Counted from the first letter of the stretch, positions 1 to 9,099 are shown. The stretch is DNA of 64,000 nt from Candidatus Aalborgiella aggregata (GCA_016705065.1 JADIYY010000002.1:1-64000); one strand, 5' to 3'. The notes: generated by a model not told the origin, from the sequence alone. A program made the numbers and translations.

Positions 1-812
1 GGAATATAGATGACAAGTTGTTGCAGTTTGATGTGTTCACGCCGAATGCTCAGAATTTCCGTTTTGCGCATCGAGGTTTCTAGCCCAATCTTGATGAACG
101 GATGAATCTGACGATTCTGGTCGCCTGCTGCCATTTTCAGCAGCCGCTCAATTTGGTCCACCGTCAAATAAGTGATACGCCCTGAGTGTTCTTTCAGGCG
201 CTTTATAGTCGCAGGCCGATGGTCTAACCAGCCCCACTCAACCGCTTTACTGAACAAGTGCGACAGTGCAGCTAGTTCGCGGTTGATAGTTGCTGGTTTG
301 GTTTCACTACCCACAGATGGTTTTCCTCCAGGCCCATTAGGGCGCACAACCATTTCACTGCCACGCTGCTTCTTGTACCGTTCCACATCAAAGGTGGTGA
401 TCTTGGCAAGTTGGGTATCACCAAAAAATGGAATCAGGTGCATATTCAAGCGATAACGCTTCATTGGAAGGTCTTTGCCGTCTTCTTGCACCAGTTTTGT
501 TAGGTATTGATTGGCTGCCTCGCAGAACGTTAACGCCAGCTTGCGACCCTTTGGTAGATTCAATCGACCTGCCTTAGCGTCTTGGCGTGTCTTATCAATA
601 AATTCTTCTGCCTGTGTACGCGTTGTACCGTCTGACTCACGCCCTATGACTCGGTGAATACGCTGGCCGTCGACCATGATATTGACACTGAAAACACCGT
701 CGTTATTGGGGTGGCGCTCAAAAGAGATGCCATGCTCGTTAAGTTTGTCGCCAACAGCGAGCTTGCGCATGGCTGGACGGGTGAGTTTAGAGTGAAGGTT
801 TTGACATATCAT
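1..812 (-). CDS. int: Tyrosine recombinase / phage-type integrase (C-terminus beyond window)
   Basis: This is a site-specific recombinase that would integrate and excise the island at tRNA-Asn. Read on the minus strand it has an N-terminal arm-binding region, a core-binding SAM-like domain (about residues 95-185, with the stretch LSHLFSKAVEWGWL) and the start of the catalytic domain. There GLETSMRKTEIL supplies the first catalytic Arg. The HxxR and Tyr motifs would lie beyond the left edge. The ATG at 812 overlaps the stop of the upstream gene (ATGA), suggesting translational coupling; an internal ATG at 770 is an alternative start. The frame is open throughout the visible 270 codons. Confidence 0.9.
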   Translation of the reverse strand, partial: MICQNLHSKLTRPAMRKLAVGDKLNEHGISFERHPNNDGVFSVNIMVDGQRIHRVIGRESDGTTRTQAEEFIDKTRQDAKAGRLNLPKGRKLALTFCEAANQYLTKLVQEDGKDLPMKRYRLNMHLIPFFGDTQLAKITTFDVERYKKQRGSEMVVRPNGPGGKPSVGSETKPATINRELAALSHLFSKAVEWGWLDHRPATIKRLKEHSGRITYLTVDQIERLLKMAAGDQNRQIHPFIKIGLETSMRKTEILSIRREHIKLQQLVIYI

Positions 813-1357
813 TTCCGTTTAAAGGTATACCATTCACTCCTGAGAGCTTCTTTCAGATCTTCAACGGTGCTAGTTCCGTTTGCGTAACTAACAAGTTGTG
901 GCCAACATTCATTTATCGTATATCTTTCGGCCTTTTTTTCTCCTTCTGTGCCGTAGACAAAGTCTAGATGTCGGATCTTCGCATTGCCTTCGGAATCCGT
1001 GTAGGAATCATAAACATATACTTCAAATATTGCTTTCCAAATTAATTGCTCTTCGTAATTTAGGAGATCAGGATAATTTTCGGCAAGTTTTATAAAACGA
1101 TCCGAGGGCTCCAAATCCCATAGCTTATTGGCTTCATCAAAAACACTTTTGTTGTATTCCCCATTAAAGTCCACAGACTCAAGAAGTAACACTTCTTTAA
1201 GCGATTGCTCCAATGACCATTCTATAAAGTTGGCTAGTGAGCGTCTTTGTTTTCTAGCAGCAATCTCGGCGAGGTATTTCAGCTTTGGGTCAAGCCTCAT
1301 GGCAAACACCTCTGTACGGGGTCCACTTGATTTCGCTTTACGGTTTTTCTCAGTCAT
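809..1357 (-). CDS. Ribbon-helix-helix-like DNA-binding protein upstream of integrase
   Basis: The protein has 182 residues. Residues 14-50 (from TEVFAMRLDPKLKYLAEIAA onward) look like a ribbon-helix-helix fold: a short basic strand followed by two helices. The rest is acidic and unrecognised. It is co-transcribed with the integrase through an ATGA overlap, so a role in controlling integration or excision is likely but inferred. It diverges from the AlpA-like gene at 1485. Confidence 0.6.
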   Translation of the reverse strand: MTEKNRKAKSSGPRTEVFAMRLDPKLKYLAEIAARKQRRSLANFIEWSLEQSLKEVLLLESVDFNGEYNKSVFDEANKLWDLEPSDRFIKLAENYPDLLNYEEQLIWKAIFEVYVYDSYTDSEGNAKIRHLDFVYGTEGEKKAERYTINECWPQLVSYANGTSTVEDLKEALRSEWYTFKRK

Positions 1358-1420
1358 ATTTAGTCCTTTAGTTGAGAAGTTCTAGATTGTTCCGATTGAT
1401 TCTAATCATAACGTTGTTGC

Positions 1421-1448
1421 TTGTCAAACGAAATAACTTATATAGAAT
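1421..1448 (+). promoter_or_regulatory. Predicted sigma70 promoter for the AlpA-like gene
   Basis: TTGTCA (1421-1426) and TAGAAT (1443-1448) are separated by 16 bp, 37 bp upstream of the ATG at 1485. The site lies in the 127-bp divergent region between the two DNA-binding protein genes. Read by eye only. Confidence 0.35.
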
Positions 1449-1484
1449 ACGTTTTCGTACCGACAACTTCTTAACAAGGATGAT

Positions 1485-1736
1485 ATGAACTCAAAAATGC
1501 CTCTAAAAACCAAGGAAGTGGTCTTTTTCCCAGACGGTCGCATGGATACTTGCAATGCAGCTGTCTATACTGGTTACGCGGAGAAGACACTGGCAATGAT
1601 GCGATGCAATGGCAATGGACCAAAGTTCATAAAACGCGGTCGCATCTTCTATTTTCAGGACGATATTGATGCCTGGATGAACGCCAATGGCCGCGTTACC
1701 AGTACTGCCCAAGCTAGAAACGTAGCTCTTAAATAG
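1485..1736 (+). CDS. AlpA/MerR-like helix-turn-helix protein (excisionase-type)
   Basis: An 83-residue protein with a winged-helix HTH_17-like pattern: CNAAVYTGYAEKTLAMMR as the helix-turn-helix, then a wing and the typical ending FYFQDDIDAWMNA. Such proteins act as excisionase or as activators of element genes (AlpA family). A Shine-Dalgarno AAGGA lies 5 bp before the ATG. It begins the rightward replication operon, so it probably regulates it; that role is inference. Confidence 0.75.
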   Translation: MNSKMPLKTKEVVFFPDGRMDTCNAAVYTGYAEKTLAMMRCNGNGPKFIKRGRIFYFQDDIDAWMNANGRVTSTAQARNVALK

Positions 1737-1763
1737 CCCCTTCGGACCCAAAGGGAGCACACC

Positions 1764-2585
1764 ATGAACGACGTGATCAACCAATTCCGGCTGGCCATTA
1801 AGTCAGCGGGTCTGGAACCACCAAACGAAATCGTGGATGACGGAGCAATCCACCGTTTCAGCACAGATGGCAAACCCACTCACAAAAACGGCTGGTACAT
1901 TCTTCATACCGACGGTAATGCTGCTGGAGTTTTTGGCGATTGGCGTGAAGGATTTTCGCAAAACTGGTGCAGCAAAGCGGACAAGTCAATGACCGAGGCG
2001 GACCAGATCGCACACCGTGAGCGCGTCAAGGCCATGCAGCGCCAGCGCGATGATGACCTGGCACACCGCCAGGAATTGGCTGCAGCATTCGCACTCAAGC
2101 GCTGGACGGCAGCCACACCTTGCACAAAGCACGACTATCTGACACGTAAAGGCATTCAGCCCCATGGCGCAAAGATCGACGACGACAAGCTATTGATCCC
2201 GATGCGTGACACGTCGGGATCAATGCACAGCTTGCAAACCATAACGCCGGATGGCATCAAGATGTTTATGTCGGGTGGCAGGGTCAAAGGCTGTTACTTC
2301 GCTATCGGCAAACCCAAGGGCGCACTGATCGTATGCGAAGGCTTCGCTACGGGCGCAAGCATCCACGAATGCACCGGCCATGCTGTCGCGGTCGCTTTTA
2401 ATGCTGGAAATCTGGAGGCTGTCGCCTTGGCACTGCGCAATAAGTACCCCACTCTCAAAATCATCATCGCTGCAGATGACTATCATCAGACCCCCAACAA
2501 CCCCGGTATGACCAAAGCAACGGCAGCTGTACAGGCAACGGGGGGCATATTGGCGGTGCCGGTCGTCAAGGAGTTGGTAGCATGA
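1764..2585 (+). CDS. Toprim-domain primase-like protein
   Basis: The protein has 273 residues. A C-terminal Toprim domain shows the first acidic motif ALIVCEGFATGASIHE (about 190-205) and the DxD-type motif IIIAADDYHQTPNNPG (about 234-249). The N-terminal half resembles the region before Toprim in phage and plasmid primases. It would make RNA primers for replication of the excised element. The gene overlaps the next by ATGA, so it is coupled to the DUF3987 gene. The frame is intact with no missing motif. Confidence 0.85.
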   Translation: MNDVINQFRLAIKSAGLEPPNEIVDDGAIHRFSTDGKPTHKNGWYILHTDGNAAGVFGDWREGFSQNWCSKADKSMTEADQIAHRERVKAMQRQRDDDLAHRQELAAAFALKRWTAATPCTKHDYLTRKGIQPHGAKIDDDKLLIPMRDTSGSMHSLQTITPDGIKMFMSGGRVKGCYFAIGKPKGALIVCEGFATGASIHECTGHAVAVAFNAGNLEAVALALRNKYPTLKIIIAADDYHQTPNNPGMTKATAAVQATGGILAVPVVKELVA

Positions 2586-4210
2586 CCGACTTCAACGACC
2601 TGCACCAATATGCCGGTCCTGACGCAGTAAAGGAGTGCATTGATGATGCTATTAATTCGGTAGCATCTGCCACACCTCTCACTGAGTCCACATGCATGAG
2701 CGATGCATGGCCTAACCCAACACCACTGCCCAATGCCTTACCGCCAGTGCAACCTTTTGATGCAGAGTTGCTGCCCGTGGCATTGCGGGCATGGGTGATG
2801 GATATAGCGCACTTGATGCAGTGCCCGCCAGACTTTCCAGCCGTCGGTGCCATAGCTACTCTGTCGAGCCTGATCGGCCGACGCCACGTTATCCAGCCCA
2901 AGGCCCGCGTGGACTGGCAGGTGGTGCCAAATCTGTGGGCGCTGATCGTGGGCAGACCTGGCGTGATGAAGTCCCCCGCTCTGGGTGAGGTGATGCGCCC
3001 CTTGAACCGTTTGGAGTCCAATGAACGCGAGTTGTGGCAAGCCGAGCATGACGCTTGGGAACTTGATTGCAAGGTATCCGCCATGCAAGACGAAGCCAAC
3101 GAGAAGAAAGCCAAAGGTCATGCAGCCAAGGGCGACACAGCAGCAGCACGAAAGTTACTAGAACCCGGTGACACCCCACCAGAACCTATTGCGCGCAGTT
3201 ACATAGAGAACGATGCTACTGTCGAAAAACTGGGTGAAGTCTTGCAAGAAAACCCATGGGGCTTGTTGGCGTACCGCGATGAACTCTACAGTTTGTTGAC
3301 ATCGCTGGACAAACCCGGCCAGGAAGGCTCAAGGGGCTTTTACCTGCAAGGCTATGACGGCAATCAGGCCTACAAGTTTTCTCGAATTACTCGAGGCACC
3401 ACCTACATCCCACGAGTTTGTCTGGCCATGTTAGGCGGAACCCAGCCTGGCAAGATACAGCAGTATGTGCGTGATGCTGTGGCTGGTGGCAGTGGCGATG
3501 ACGGCTTATTGCAGCGCTTTGGCCTGACCGTGTGGCCAGATATTGCTGGTGAATTCAAATACGTTGATCAGTGGCCTGATACGCCCGCAAAGCAAACCGC
3601 TTGGGCCGTATATGAGCGGCTGGCGCAGTTGCAGCCTGCCACCGATACAGAGCCCGTTATCTGGCGATTCAGCCCAGAGGCGCAAGCTTTGTTCGTTGAA
3701 TGGATTGTGCCGTTTGAGAACGAGATTCGTGGCGAAGAGTTGCACCCTGCGATGGTGTCCCACTTGGCTAAGTATCGCAAACTTATTCCGGCGCTGGCGC
3801 TGATCTTTGCCTTGATTGACACGCCAGACAGTGGCGGCATCGTCCATGAAACCGAGTTGGTTCGGGCACTGGCCATGGGCGACTACCTGCGCAGCCACGC
3901 CAACCGCTTGTACGCGGCGGCGGTTATACCCGAGACCACTAACGCAGCTACGCTGTTGTTCAAGATCAAGAGCGGTAAGTTGGCTGACCGTGACGGTGTG
4001 ATACCAGACAGCTTCACACCCCGGCAGGTGGCGCTAAAACACTGGGCTGGACTGGCTACGCCGGATGCAGTGCGAAAGGCTGCTGACGTGCTGGCAGATT
4101 TCGACTACCTGCGCCGGGACCTGGTGCAGAGCAATGACCCATTGGGCAGGGGCAGACCAAGCGACCGTTATTTAATAAATCCGGCAGTATTCAAAGGCGG
4201 TGCAGCATGA
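2582..4210 (+). CDS. DUF3987 (YfjI-like) ATPase/helicase-like protein
   Basis: A 542-residue protein of the DUF3987 family, which sits beside Toprim primases in integrative elements. A P-loop-like segment WALIVGRPGVMKSPAL (about 120-135) and ENPWGLLAYRDELYSLL (about 225-240, a Walker-B-like region) are visible. A role in initiating or unwinding element DNA is assumed from its partner and has not been shown. It is joined by ATGA overlaps to genes on both sides, giving one tight operon. Confidence 0.85.
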   Translation: MTDFNDLHQYAGPDAVKECIDDAINSVASATPLTESTCMSDAWPNPTPLPNALPPVQPFDAELLPVALRAWVMDIAHLMQCPPDFPAVGAIATLSSLIGRRHVIQPKARVDWQVVPNLWALIVGRPGVMKSPALGEVMRPLNRLESNERELWQAEHDAWELDCKVSAMQDEANEKKAKGHAAKGDTAAARKLLEPGDTPPEPIARSYIENDATVEKLGEVLQENPWGLLAYRDELYSLLTSLDKPGQEGSRGFYLQGYDGNQAYKFSRITRGTTYIPRVCLAMLGGTQPGKIQQYVRDAVAGGSGDDGLLQRFGLTVWPDIAGEFKYVDQWPDTPAKQTAWAVYERLAQLQPATDTEPVIWRFSPEAQALFVEWIVPFENEIRGEELHPAMVSHLAKYRKLIPALALIFALIDTPDSGGIVHETELVRALAMGDYLRSHANRLYAAAVIPETTNAATLLFKIKSGKLADRDGVIPDSFTPRQVALKHWAGLATPDAVRKAADVLADFDYLRRDLVQSNDPLGRGRPSDRYLINPAVFKGGAA

Positions 4211-4808
4211 ATTGGCTGGCAAGGCTGAAATCCGGCATTACGCTAGAACTGGACGCTACGAAAACTACAGAAACCATTTTTGTAGTTTCTGTAGCCCCCA
4301 CTTTGGCATCGTTGCAGAAAAGCGAAGGGGTAACGTCAGCGGCAAATGACCCAGCAGTAGCGCCCACGCCCATGGCAACTGATGTCATTGGCACCGTCCG
4401 TCCTCGGGCCAATTTCCCCAATTTCTGGCCACATCGATGGCGTTGGATGCTTCCATTGTCACGGCGCGCACACCGCCCGGTCTTAATCCCGATGCCTTCT
4501 GCTGGCCTCATTCCACTGCCATGAATGGCACCGAGATTGAATTGTTTACCGAACGCATGAACCGCTTCACCGACAAAGGGTTGACTGAATCCGAAAGCAA
4601 AGCGCTGACCGACAAGTTGGTGAGCCGAGACCGCGATGACGACGACCGACGGTTTTGTCTGGAGTGCAAGCATTTATCTGGCCACGATCAAACGAGCTGG
4701 TGCTGTGGCAACTGGCAGACCGCTGGTATTGCTATCCATTCGCGTGATGCACAACTGCCTGCCGATCTGGTGGTGCAGCTCCAGCGCTGTGAAGGATTCA
4801 CTGCGTAA
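4207..4808 (+). pseudogene. Element-associated Cys-containing protein, split by a frameshift
   Basis: The 5' part starts with the ATG overlapping the DUF3987 stop (MNWLARLKSGITLELDATKT) and runs in one frame to 4524. The 3' part is in another frame from about 4430 to 4808 and holds FCWPHSTAMNG, DDDDRRFCLECKHLSG and SWCCGNWQTAG. From memory of related beta-proteobacterial elements these two halves form one protein, with a putative Cys cluster (CxxC plus CC). The overlap region has no classical XXXYYYZ slippery heptamer, so mutation is more likely than programmed frameshifting. Confidence 0.55.
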
Positions 4809-4833
4809 CCTATACCAACCCACAAGGAACCGA

Positions 4834-5631
4834 ATGAACACGACCGGCACTGACAAAACCGACGAAATAGCCAATCCACAACTTCACCCCTATGAAGTAG
4901 TCCGATTCAACGCACTCAAACACGGCATCCTGAGCCGCTACACCGTCCTCAGTCATGAAAACCATGCTGATTATGAAAGCCTGGTCAACTCATTGATGGA
5001 TGAACACCTGCCAGCTGGTACTACAGAACAGCACTTGATAGAAGAGTTGGCCAGTGTCATCTGGCGTAAACGACGGGTGCTGCAAGCCGAAGGCGCCACC
5101 ATCAATCAAGGGTTAAAGGTGGCGTCACGCAATGCAAAATCAATCATTCCGGCAGCTGCACCTTTTGAAATGGGTTTGTCGGGAGACGATACAGATATTC
5201 GCAACTTGATGGATTTGACGCCAGAAAATGTAGCCGAAAGCCAGCAATTTGCTCATCATGACCTAGATGCAACCAACAAAGCAAGTGCAATCCTGCGCAA
5301 AGGTGGCAACCGGGCTTATGACAAAGCATTGCGGGCCCTTTTGCCCGACTCAAGGGAGTGGTGGGAAAGCACTGTTGAAGAGGATGAATACGATGCCAAC
5401 GCCGAAGGCTTAGCAAGCTTCATCCACGAACGCCTGACCCCACAGTGCATACAACAAGAAAAAGAAATCCGACATCATGACGCCATTAAAAACCAAACTG
5501 TTGGAGAAGGATTGCAAGCTTATAAATTATTGAATCTTTCCCGGTACGAAACGCACTTAGACCGCAAGTTTGAGCGCACTTTGGCCATGTTGATCAAGCT
5601 GAAAGATCTCAGAAGCAGTCGTGCAGCGTAA
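4834..5631 (+). CDS. Conserved element protein of unknown function
   Basis: The 265-residue protein starts at MNTTGTDKTDEIANPQ, after a good AAGGA site at 4824. The reading frame extends upstream to 4636, but that part overlaps the preceding gene and reads as noise. It carries RFNALKHGILSRYTVL and LIEELASVIWRKRRVLQAEG, a pattern I associate with hypothetical proteins of proteobacterial integrative elements. No catalytic motif is recognised. It is helical and acidic in the middle. Confidence 0.6.
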   Translation: MNTTGTDKTDEIANPQLHPYEVVRFNALKHGILSRYTVLSHENHADYESLVNSLMDEHLPAGTTEQHLIEELASVIWRKRRVLQAEGATINQGLKVASRNAKSIIPAAAPFEMGLSGDDTDIRNLMDLTPENVAESQQFAHHDLDATNKASAILRKGGNRAYDKALRALLPDSREWWESTVEEDEYDANAEGLASFIHERLTPQCIQQEKEIRHHDAIKNQTVGEGLQAYKLLNLSRYETHLDRKFERTLAMLIKLKDLRSSRAA

Positions 5632-5769
5632 AAACATGAGCAAAAATATGCAATTCGTAAACTACCAAGAACATAGCATTCATGCGGGATACAGCCCGTT
5701 TGATGTGTTTTTAGAGCACAACAATTGTTCAATTTGCCAATTGATTTCGGCAAAAACTGGAGAGTAAAC

Positions 5770-6369
5770 ATGGGTGGACGAGGAAGTGGGCGACGTACTA
5801 GCTATGGCGGAAAACCTGAGACCCATGATGCGATGCCACTGGACATAAGCAAGCTCACTCGCAAGGGTTTGCTGGTGCCAGGCAACAGTTTGAGTTACAA
5901 GTGGTCAGTGAACGATCAGCAAGTTGCAGGTATCAGTATTAGAGTGGAATTCAACTATGGTTTGATGCTGTCTTATCGTGTGAAGAGCACTGGCGAAGTG
6001 GTCGAACAACTGGTGCAATCGCAAACATCTCCCTGTCACCTAGGCGGTCAGCGCCGCTGGTTCACTTGCCCAGGGTGCAACAAAAAAGTTGCCATGCTTT
6101 ACGCGCCGGGTAAGTACTTTGTTTGTCGTCAATGTGGCGGGTTGGCTTATGCCACGCAGAAAGAAGGTATAGGTGATCGAGCATCAAGAAGAGCAGATAA
6201 GCTACGTAAACGATTGGGCTGGGAGGCTGGAATTTTGAATGGTAGTGGGTGCAGACCCAAAGGCATGCACAAGTCTACCTACCAGCGACTCAAGCAACAT
6301 CACGATGATTTGGTGCATATCAGTATTCTCGACATCGGTTGCAAGATTGGCTTTATACCGCGATATTAA
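5770..6369 (+). CDS. Zinc-ribbon element protein (MGGRGSGRR-type)
   Basis: A 199-residue protein starting MGGRGSGRRTSYGG, with a treble-clef or zinc-ribbon module of two CxxC pairs: FTCPGCNKK (about 97-105) and FVCRQCGGLAY (about 118-128). The family is common on mobile elements; its biochemical function is unknown to me. The start follows GGAGAG at 5758. Downstream, after 8 bp, lies the first copy of a 19-nt direct repeat, so this gene may mark the right edge of the element core. Confidence 0.7.
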   Translation: MGGRGSGRRTSYGGKPETHDAMPLDISKLTRKGLLVPGNSLSYKWSVNDQQVAGISIRVEFNYGLMLSYRVKSTGEVVEQLVQSQTSPCHLGGQRRWFTCPGCNKKVAMLYAPGKYFVCRQCGGLAYATQKEGIGDRASRRADKLRKRLGWEAGILNGSGCRPKGMHKSTYQRLKQHHDDLVHISILDIGCKIGFIPRY

Positions 6370-6377
6370 AACTTAAA

Positions 6378-6396
6378 TCTGTTTCGCAAAATTGCA
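6378..6396 (+). repeat. 19-nt direct repeat, copy 1
   Basis: TCTGTTTCGCAAAATTGCA occurs here and again at 11454-11472 in the same orientation. The two copies flank the Hsp70-like cassette and the ISP relic. By arithmetic a 19-nt exact match is not expected by chance in 64 kb. Both copies can be read as LFRKIA in one frame. Confidence 0.6.
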
Positions 6397-6713
6397 CTTG
6401 AGATAAACAGCCTATGATTAATGACGGTTCAATATTTTGACAACATTGCACCTGCTGTCTATGCAGCCGAATACTAAGCAAATGAGCAGCAGTTTGCTGC
6501 ATAATTAGCGTTCTTGCCCGTCCACAAAATCGGGTATGGTTCAATTGGGTGTGTTCAACCTTGGACGCGGTTTGGAAATCGACAAGACAGCTGCAGGTTT
6601 GGCAGCCCACCGACAAGCCATTCGTTGGACCCGAAAGACTGGCATCGATGTATTCGCTGTTCCATCAAATATGCTTGTAACCTAACAGTTAAGCCGTAGT
6701 GCAAGGAGGTAGT
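6397..6713. other. Mostly non-coding stretch between element core and Hsp70 cassette
   Basis: About 320 bp with no convincing long gene. The only coding-like segment is a 49-codon frame at 6536-6685. A strong AAGGAGGT sequence at 6702-6709 precedes an ATG at 6714. That frame ends after about 55 codons, so the SD suggests that the 5' end of the next gene is damaged. Confidence 0.5.
6536..6685 (+). CDS. Possible small protein, 49 aa
   Basis: ATG at 6536 and stop at 6683. The translation includes LEIDKTAAGLAAHRQAIRW and KTGIDVFAVPSNML, which reads like a folded protein segment rather than random sequence. No Shine-Dalgarno is clear, and the frame is open only from 6509. It may be a remnant of a larger gene. 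Function unknown. Confidence 0.25.
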   Translation: MVQLGVFNLGRGLEIDKTAAGLAAHRQAIRWTRKTGIDVFAVPSNMLVT

Positions 6714-6763
6714 ATGGGTTTTGGCATAGGGATACATGGAGTTTCACGAGCCTCTGGGGTGGA

Positions 6764-7540
6764 TTGGAACTATGTTCCCACCCGATTTTATTCCCATGCC
6801 AGCTCTGTAAAGATTACTTTCCTACAATGGACGACTTGCGTCGCCATAGGTTTGAGAATCACAGGTTTTCTCGTCCATTAATGTTTGTCAGAGGGATTGA
6901 GCTCGGGGAGACGCCGCTTCATGTGACGCGTCCGCTTGCGCCTGCAGACGTTCAGACTGACAGGGTGACTAAAGTCACAGTGAACGGTGAAGTTACTCCG
7001 CTTGTACAGCCACCTCGCATCCTGTCGGACACTTCAAACGACCGTGTCACGGTTGTTTTGGCAAACGAAGGGGCGAGTGCCACTTTTGAGCTTAATGTCC
7101 GAATCGCGAAGGAAGAACACCTTGAAGCGGTTGAGACCGCCTTTCTCACGATGGCCAAGTCCCAATCCTTAACCATTAGGTCGATAGAAGGCTTTATTAG
7201 CGACTGCAAGCCGTTCGGAACGGCGAGTTTGTATTGCGACGGTCTTTGCCACTATCTTTATGGAGTTCTGGCAAAGAGCGTGCGCCTGACTCCAGCCCTG
7301 GTTTTCAACGAATATCCGACCCGCTTCACTTTGGCGGCTGACGAACTTCAAACTTATGAACGCTCACTTGCTCAAATTGTGCGGGCTCTTGTTGCTTTCC
7401 ATTTCAATCACTTTGAAGATTCTCATAAACAGGCACCGGTTGGCCGACTGCATCATGCAGCGGAATTATTTTCTGGGCTCCTTGATGGATTACCTTGGCA
7501 GCATGAATATGAACGAATGAAGATGAGAGCAATGGTCTAG
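6764..7540 (+). CDS. C2H2-type zinc-finger protein of the Hsp70-like cassette
   Basis: About 258 residues. The N-terminus holds a C2H2 finger-like motif FPCQLCKDYFPTMDDLRRH followed by FENH (CxxC, 12 residues, HxxxxH), rare in bacteria. The rest has a beta-rich section (VRGIELGETPLHVTRPL) and a helical C-terminus. The only in-frame start is a TTG at 6764. The best ribosome site (AAGGAGGT plus ATG at 6714) opens a different frame, so the true N-terminus was probably shifted by an indel near 6770-6800. First gene of a rightward operon leading to the Hsp70-like gene. Function unknown. Confidence 0.6.
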   Translation: MELCSHPILFPCQLCKDYFPTMDDLRRHRFENHRFSRPLMFVRGIELGETPLHVTRPLAPADVQTDRVTKVTVNGEVTPLVQPPRILSDTSNDRVTVVLANEGASATFELNVRIAKEEHLEAVETAFLTMAKSQSLTIRSIEGFISDCKPFGTASLYCDGLCHYLYGVLAKSVRLTPALVFNEYPTRFTLAADELQTYERSLAQIVRALVAFHFNHFEDSHKQAPVGRLHHAAELFSGLLDGLPWQHEYERMKMRAMV

Positions 7541-7755
7541 TGGACCTCCTGACAGATCACGAAACAATGCGAATTCTCAAATGGACAGATCAGAGTGCCG
7601 ATGAATTGGTGAAGTGCATCGACGACTTGCAAGGACATATGAAAAGGGATATTCCCGGTTACGATAAGTTAAAAATACAAATGCTTCTAGCAGAGGCCTT
7701 AACTTTCAAAGGTGACGACTGGTGCGCGAAGAGTCGCAAGAGAATTCATGAGTAA
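7540..7755 (+). CDS. Small acidic/helical protein, 71 aa, in Hsp70-like operon
   Basis: A GTG start at 7540 overlaps the TAG of the preceding gene by one base, typical of coupled genes. The product is helical (MRILKWTDQSADELVKCIDD and later LAEALTFKGDDWCAKSRKRI) with no recognised domain. A further 20-codon frame (7749-7811) overlaps its end. Function unknown; operon position suggests a partner of the cassette. Confidence 0.45.
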   Translation: MDLLTDHETMRILKWTDQSADELVKCIDDLQGHMKRDIPGYDKLKIQMLLAEALTFKGDDWCAKSRKRIHE

Positions 7756-7818
7756 TCAGCGGACTCAGGCATGGGCCGAATCGCTTGTTGCCAGACTGAC
7801 CCAACTGGAAAAGTAGAA

Positions 7819-8513
7819 ATGAACGACGATAAGCGCATTCCAATACGAGATAAAGCCACTGGGGCAATTCGATACTCAGAACCATTTAGGCAGAACGTAC
7901 CTAGTGAGCCAAACCCATCGACCCAGGTTAATAGATCAAACACACCACTCGGGGCTGAGTTGGCAGACACAGTACAGCAAATTCAACCTACCAGGTCGGA
8001 TGCGATTGACGTGGGAGCTTTCAGCAATAAAGGCGCTAGCCCTAAGATCAAGCCAAGACAGAAATTACTACACTCGAACAGCTTCTTATCCAAGCTTATG
8101 CGCTTAAAGGACGCCGCATTTCTGTCAAAAAGAAGGTTTTGCAGGACATTTCCCCAAACTTGCATATTCCAGTCGAACGTTTGGTAGATCTGCAAAAGCT
8201 GGTCAAGGACGATAAGCAATTTTGTGTTCCGCGTCAGATTCTTTTAGCTGTATCAGAGATTGAGGGTTTTCCTGCGATCAAGGAGGCTTTGAAGATGTTT
8301 GTCATGGAGGTGATGCTTTCTCATCGTATCTTCAAAAATGATAAGTTAGCTTCGGCCATTCGCAACCTACCAGATGCACCACTCCCTCAAGCGGCATTGA
8401 AACTGGTTATGGAAGTAGCCCTTGAGAAGGAGGCGCCCGAGGAAAATGCTGGCGATAAGAATTCTGGAGAAAAATCTGCCAGAAAAGCGGTCAATCCAGA
8501 GGAAATAGATTAA
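7819..8513 (+). pseudogene. Unknown protein of Hsp70-like cassette, frameshifted
   Basis: The 5' part (MNDDKRIPIRDKATGAIRY, from 7819) continues to about 8060. The 3' part is in another frame, open from 8046 (EITTLEQLLIQAYALKGRRI then VERLVDLQKLVKDDKQFCVP) to 8513. Read together they give about 230 residues: a disordered N-terminus, a helical middle and an acidic Lys/Glu tail. An indel near 8045-8060 is inferred. No family recognised. Confidence 0.45.
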
Positions 8514-8517
8514 TGCT

Positions 8518-9096
8518 GTGAACTGCTTAGTGGTTTGGTTTGCAGTGAGTAGGCATCTATCACTTGAAGATGTTACCGAAGCCCTGAATGAAGCAGTTTG
8601 GTCTCCTGCTGGACGCACAGCGAATAGTAATATCACCAAGCTACGTGCCTTAACCGAAATCGAAAAGGCCGAGGGTGTTGGACTGGCGTGCGAGATGTAC
8701 AAGCGAAGGGCTATAGCCTATATTGAGGATGCAGTTCGAGCAAGCACGGAAGTAAATGGTCTTCGCGCCTCACTCTCTGACGCTCAACAGCTTTTTGAGC
8801 AAACAAACAGCGAGCTCCGCAACACCAAACATGTACTTGAGAATCTCCAAAAGGAAAGTGCTGAGGAGATAGCCACATTACACCAAACCAACGAAACCCA
8901 GGCAGTTCACCTAAGAGATGACCTCGAACAACAGAGGAGTCGGGTTCTCCGGCGTTTGGTTGCGGTCGTGGACATGCTGGATATTGGCCTCTCCGCACTG
9001 CAAAGTCCAGAGCCTAGGATTCACGTCATTCGGGATAGAGTTGAGATAGTGATTGATTCTCTGAGGACAGAAATAATTAAGCTTAGGGAGGGGTAG
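8518..9096 (+). CDS. Coiled-coil protein preceding the Hsp70-like gene (possible exchange factor)
   Basis: The 192-residue frame starts at a GTG four bases after the previous stop. Residues 80-140 form a long coiled coil (EQTNSELRNTKHVLENLQ onward). The segment RRLVAVVDMLDIGLSAL resembles, by eye, the GrpE core region LLPVxDNLERAL. Its position directly before an Hsp70-like gene (3 bp gap) fits a nucleotide-exchange partner, but the similarity is weak and the role is inference. A generic coiled-coil adaptor is the alternative. Confidence 0.5.
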   Translation: MNCLVVWFAVSRHLSLEDVTEALNEAVWSPAGRTANSNITKLRALTEIEKAEGVGLACEMYKRRAIAYIEDAVRASTEVNGLRASLSDAQQLFEQTNSELRNTKHVLENLQKESAEEIATLHQTNETQAVHLRDDLEQQRSRVLRRLVAVVDMLDIGLSALQSPEPRIHVIRDRVEIVIDSLRTEIIKLREG

Positions 9097-9099
9097 GAT

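Noticed and set aside
4430..4524. Programmed -1 frameshifting
   Set aside because: No XXXYYYZ heptamer or clear downstream structure was found; mutation is simpler.
4636..4833. N-terminal extension of the gene at 4834
   Set aside because: It overlaps the preceding gene's conserved Cys region and reads as random sequence, and a good ribosome site precedes the ATG at 4834.
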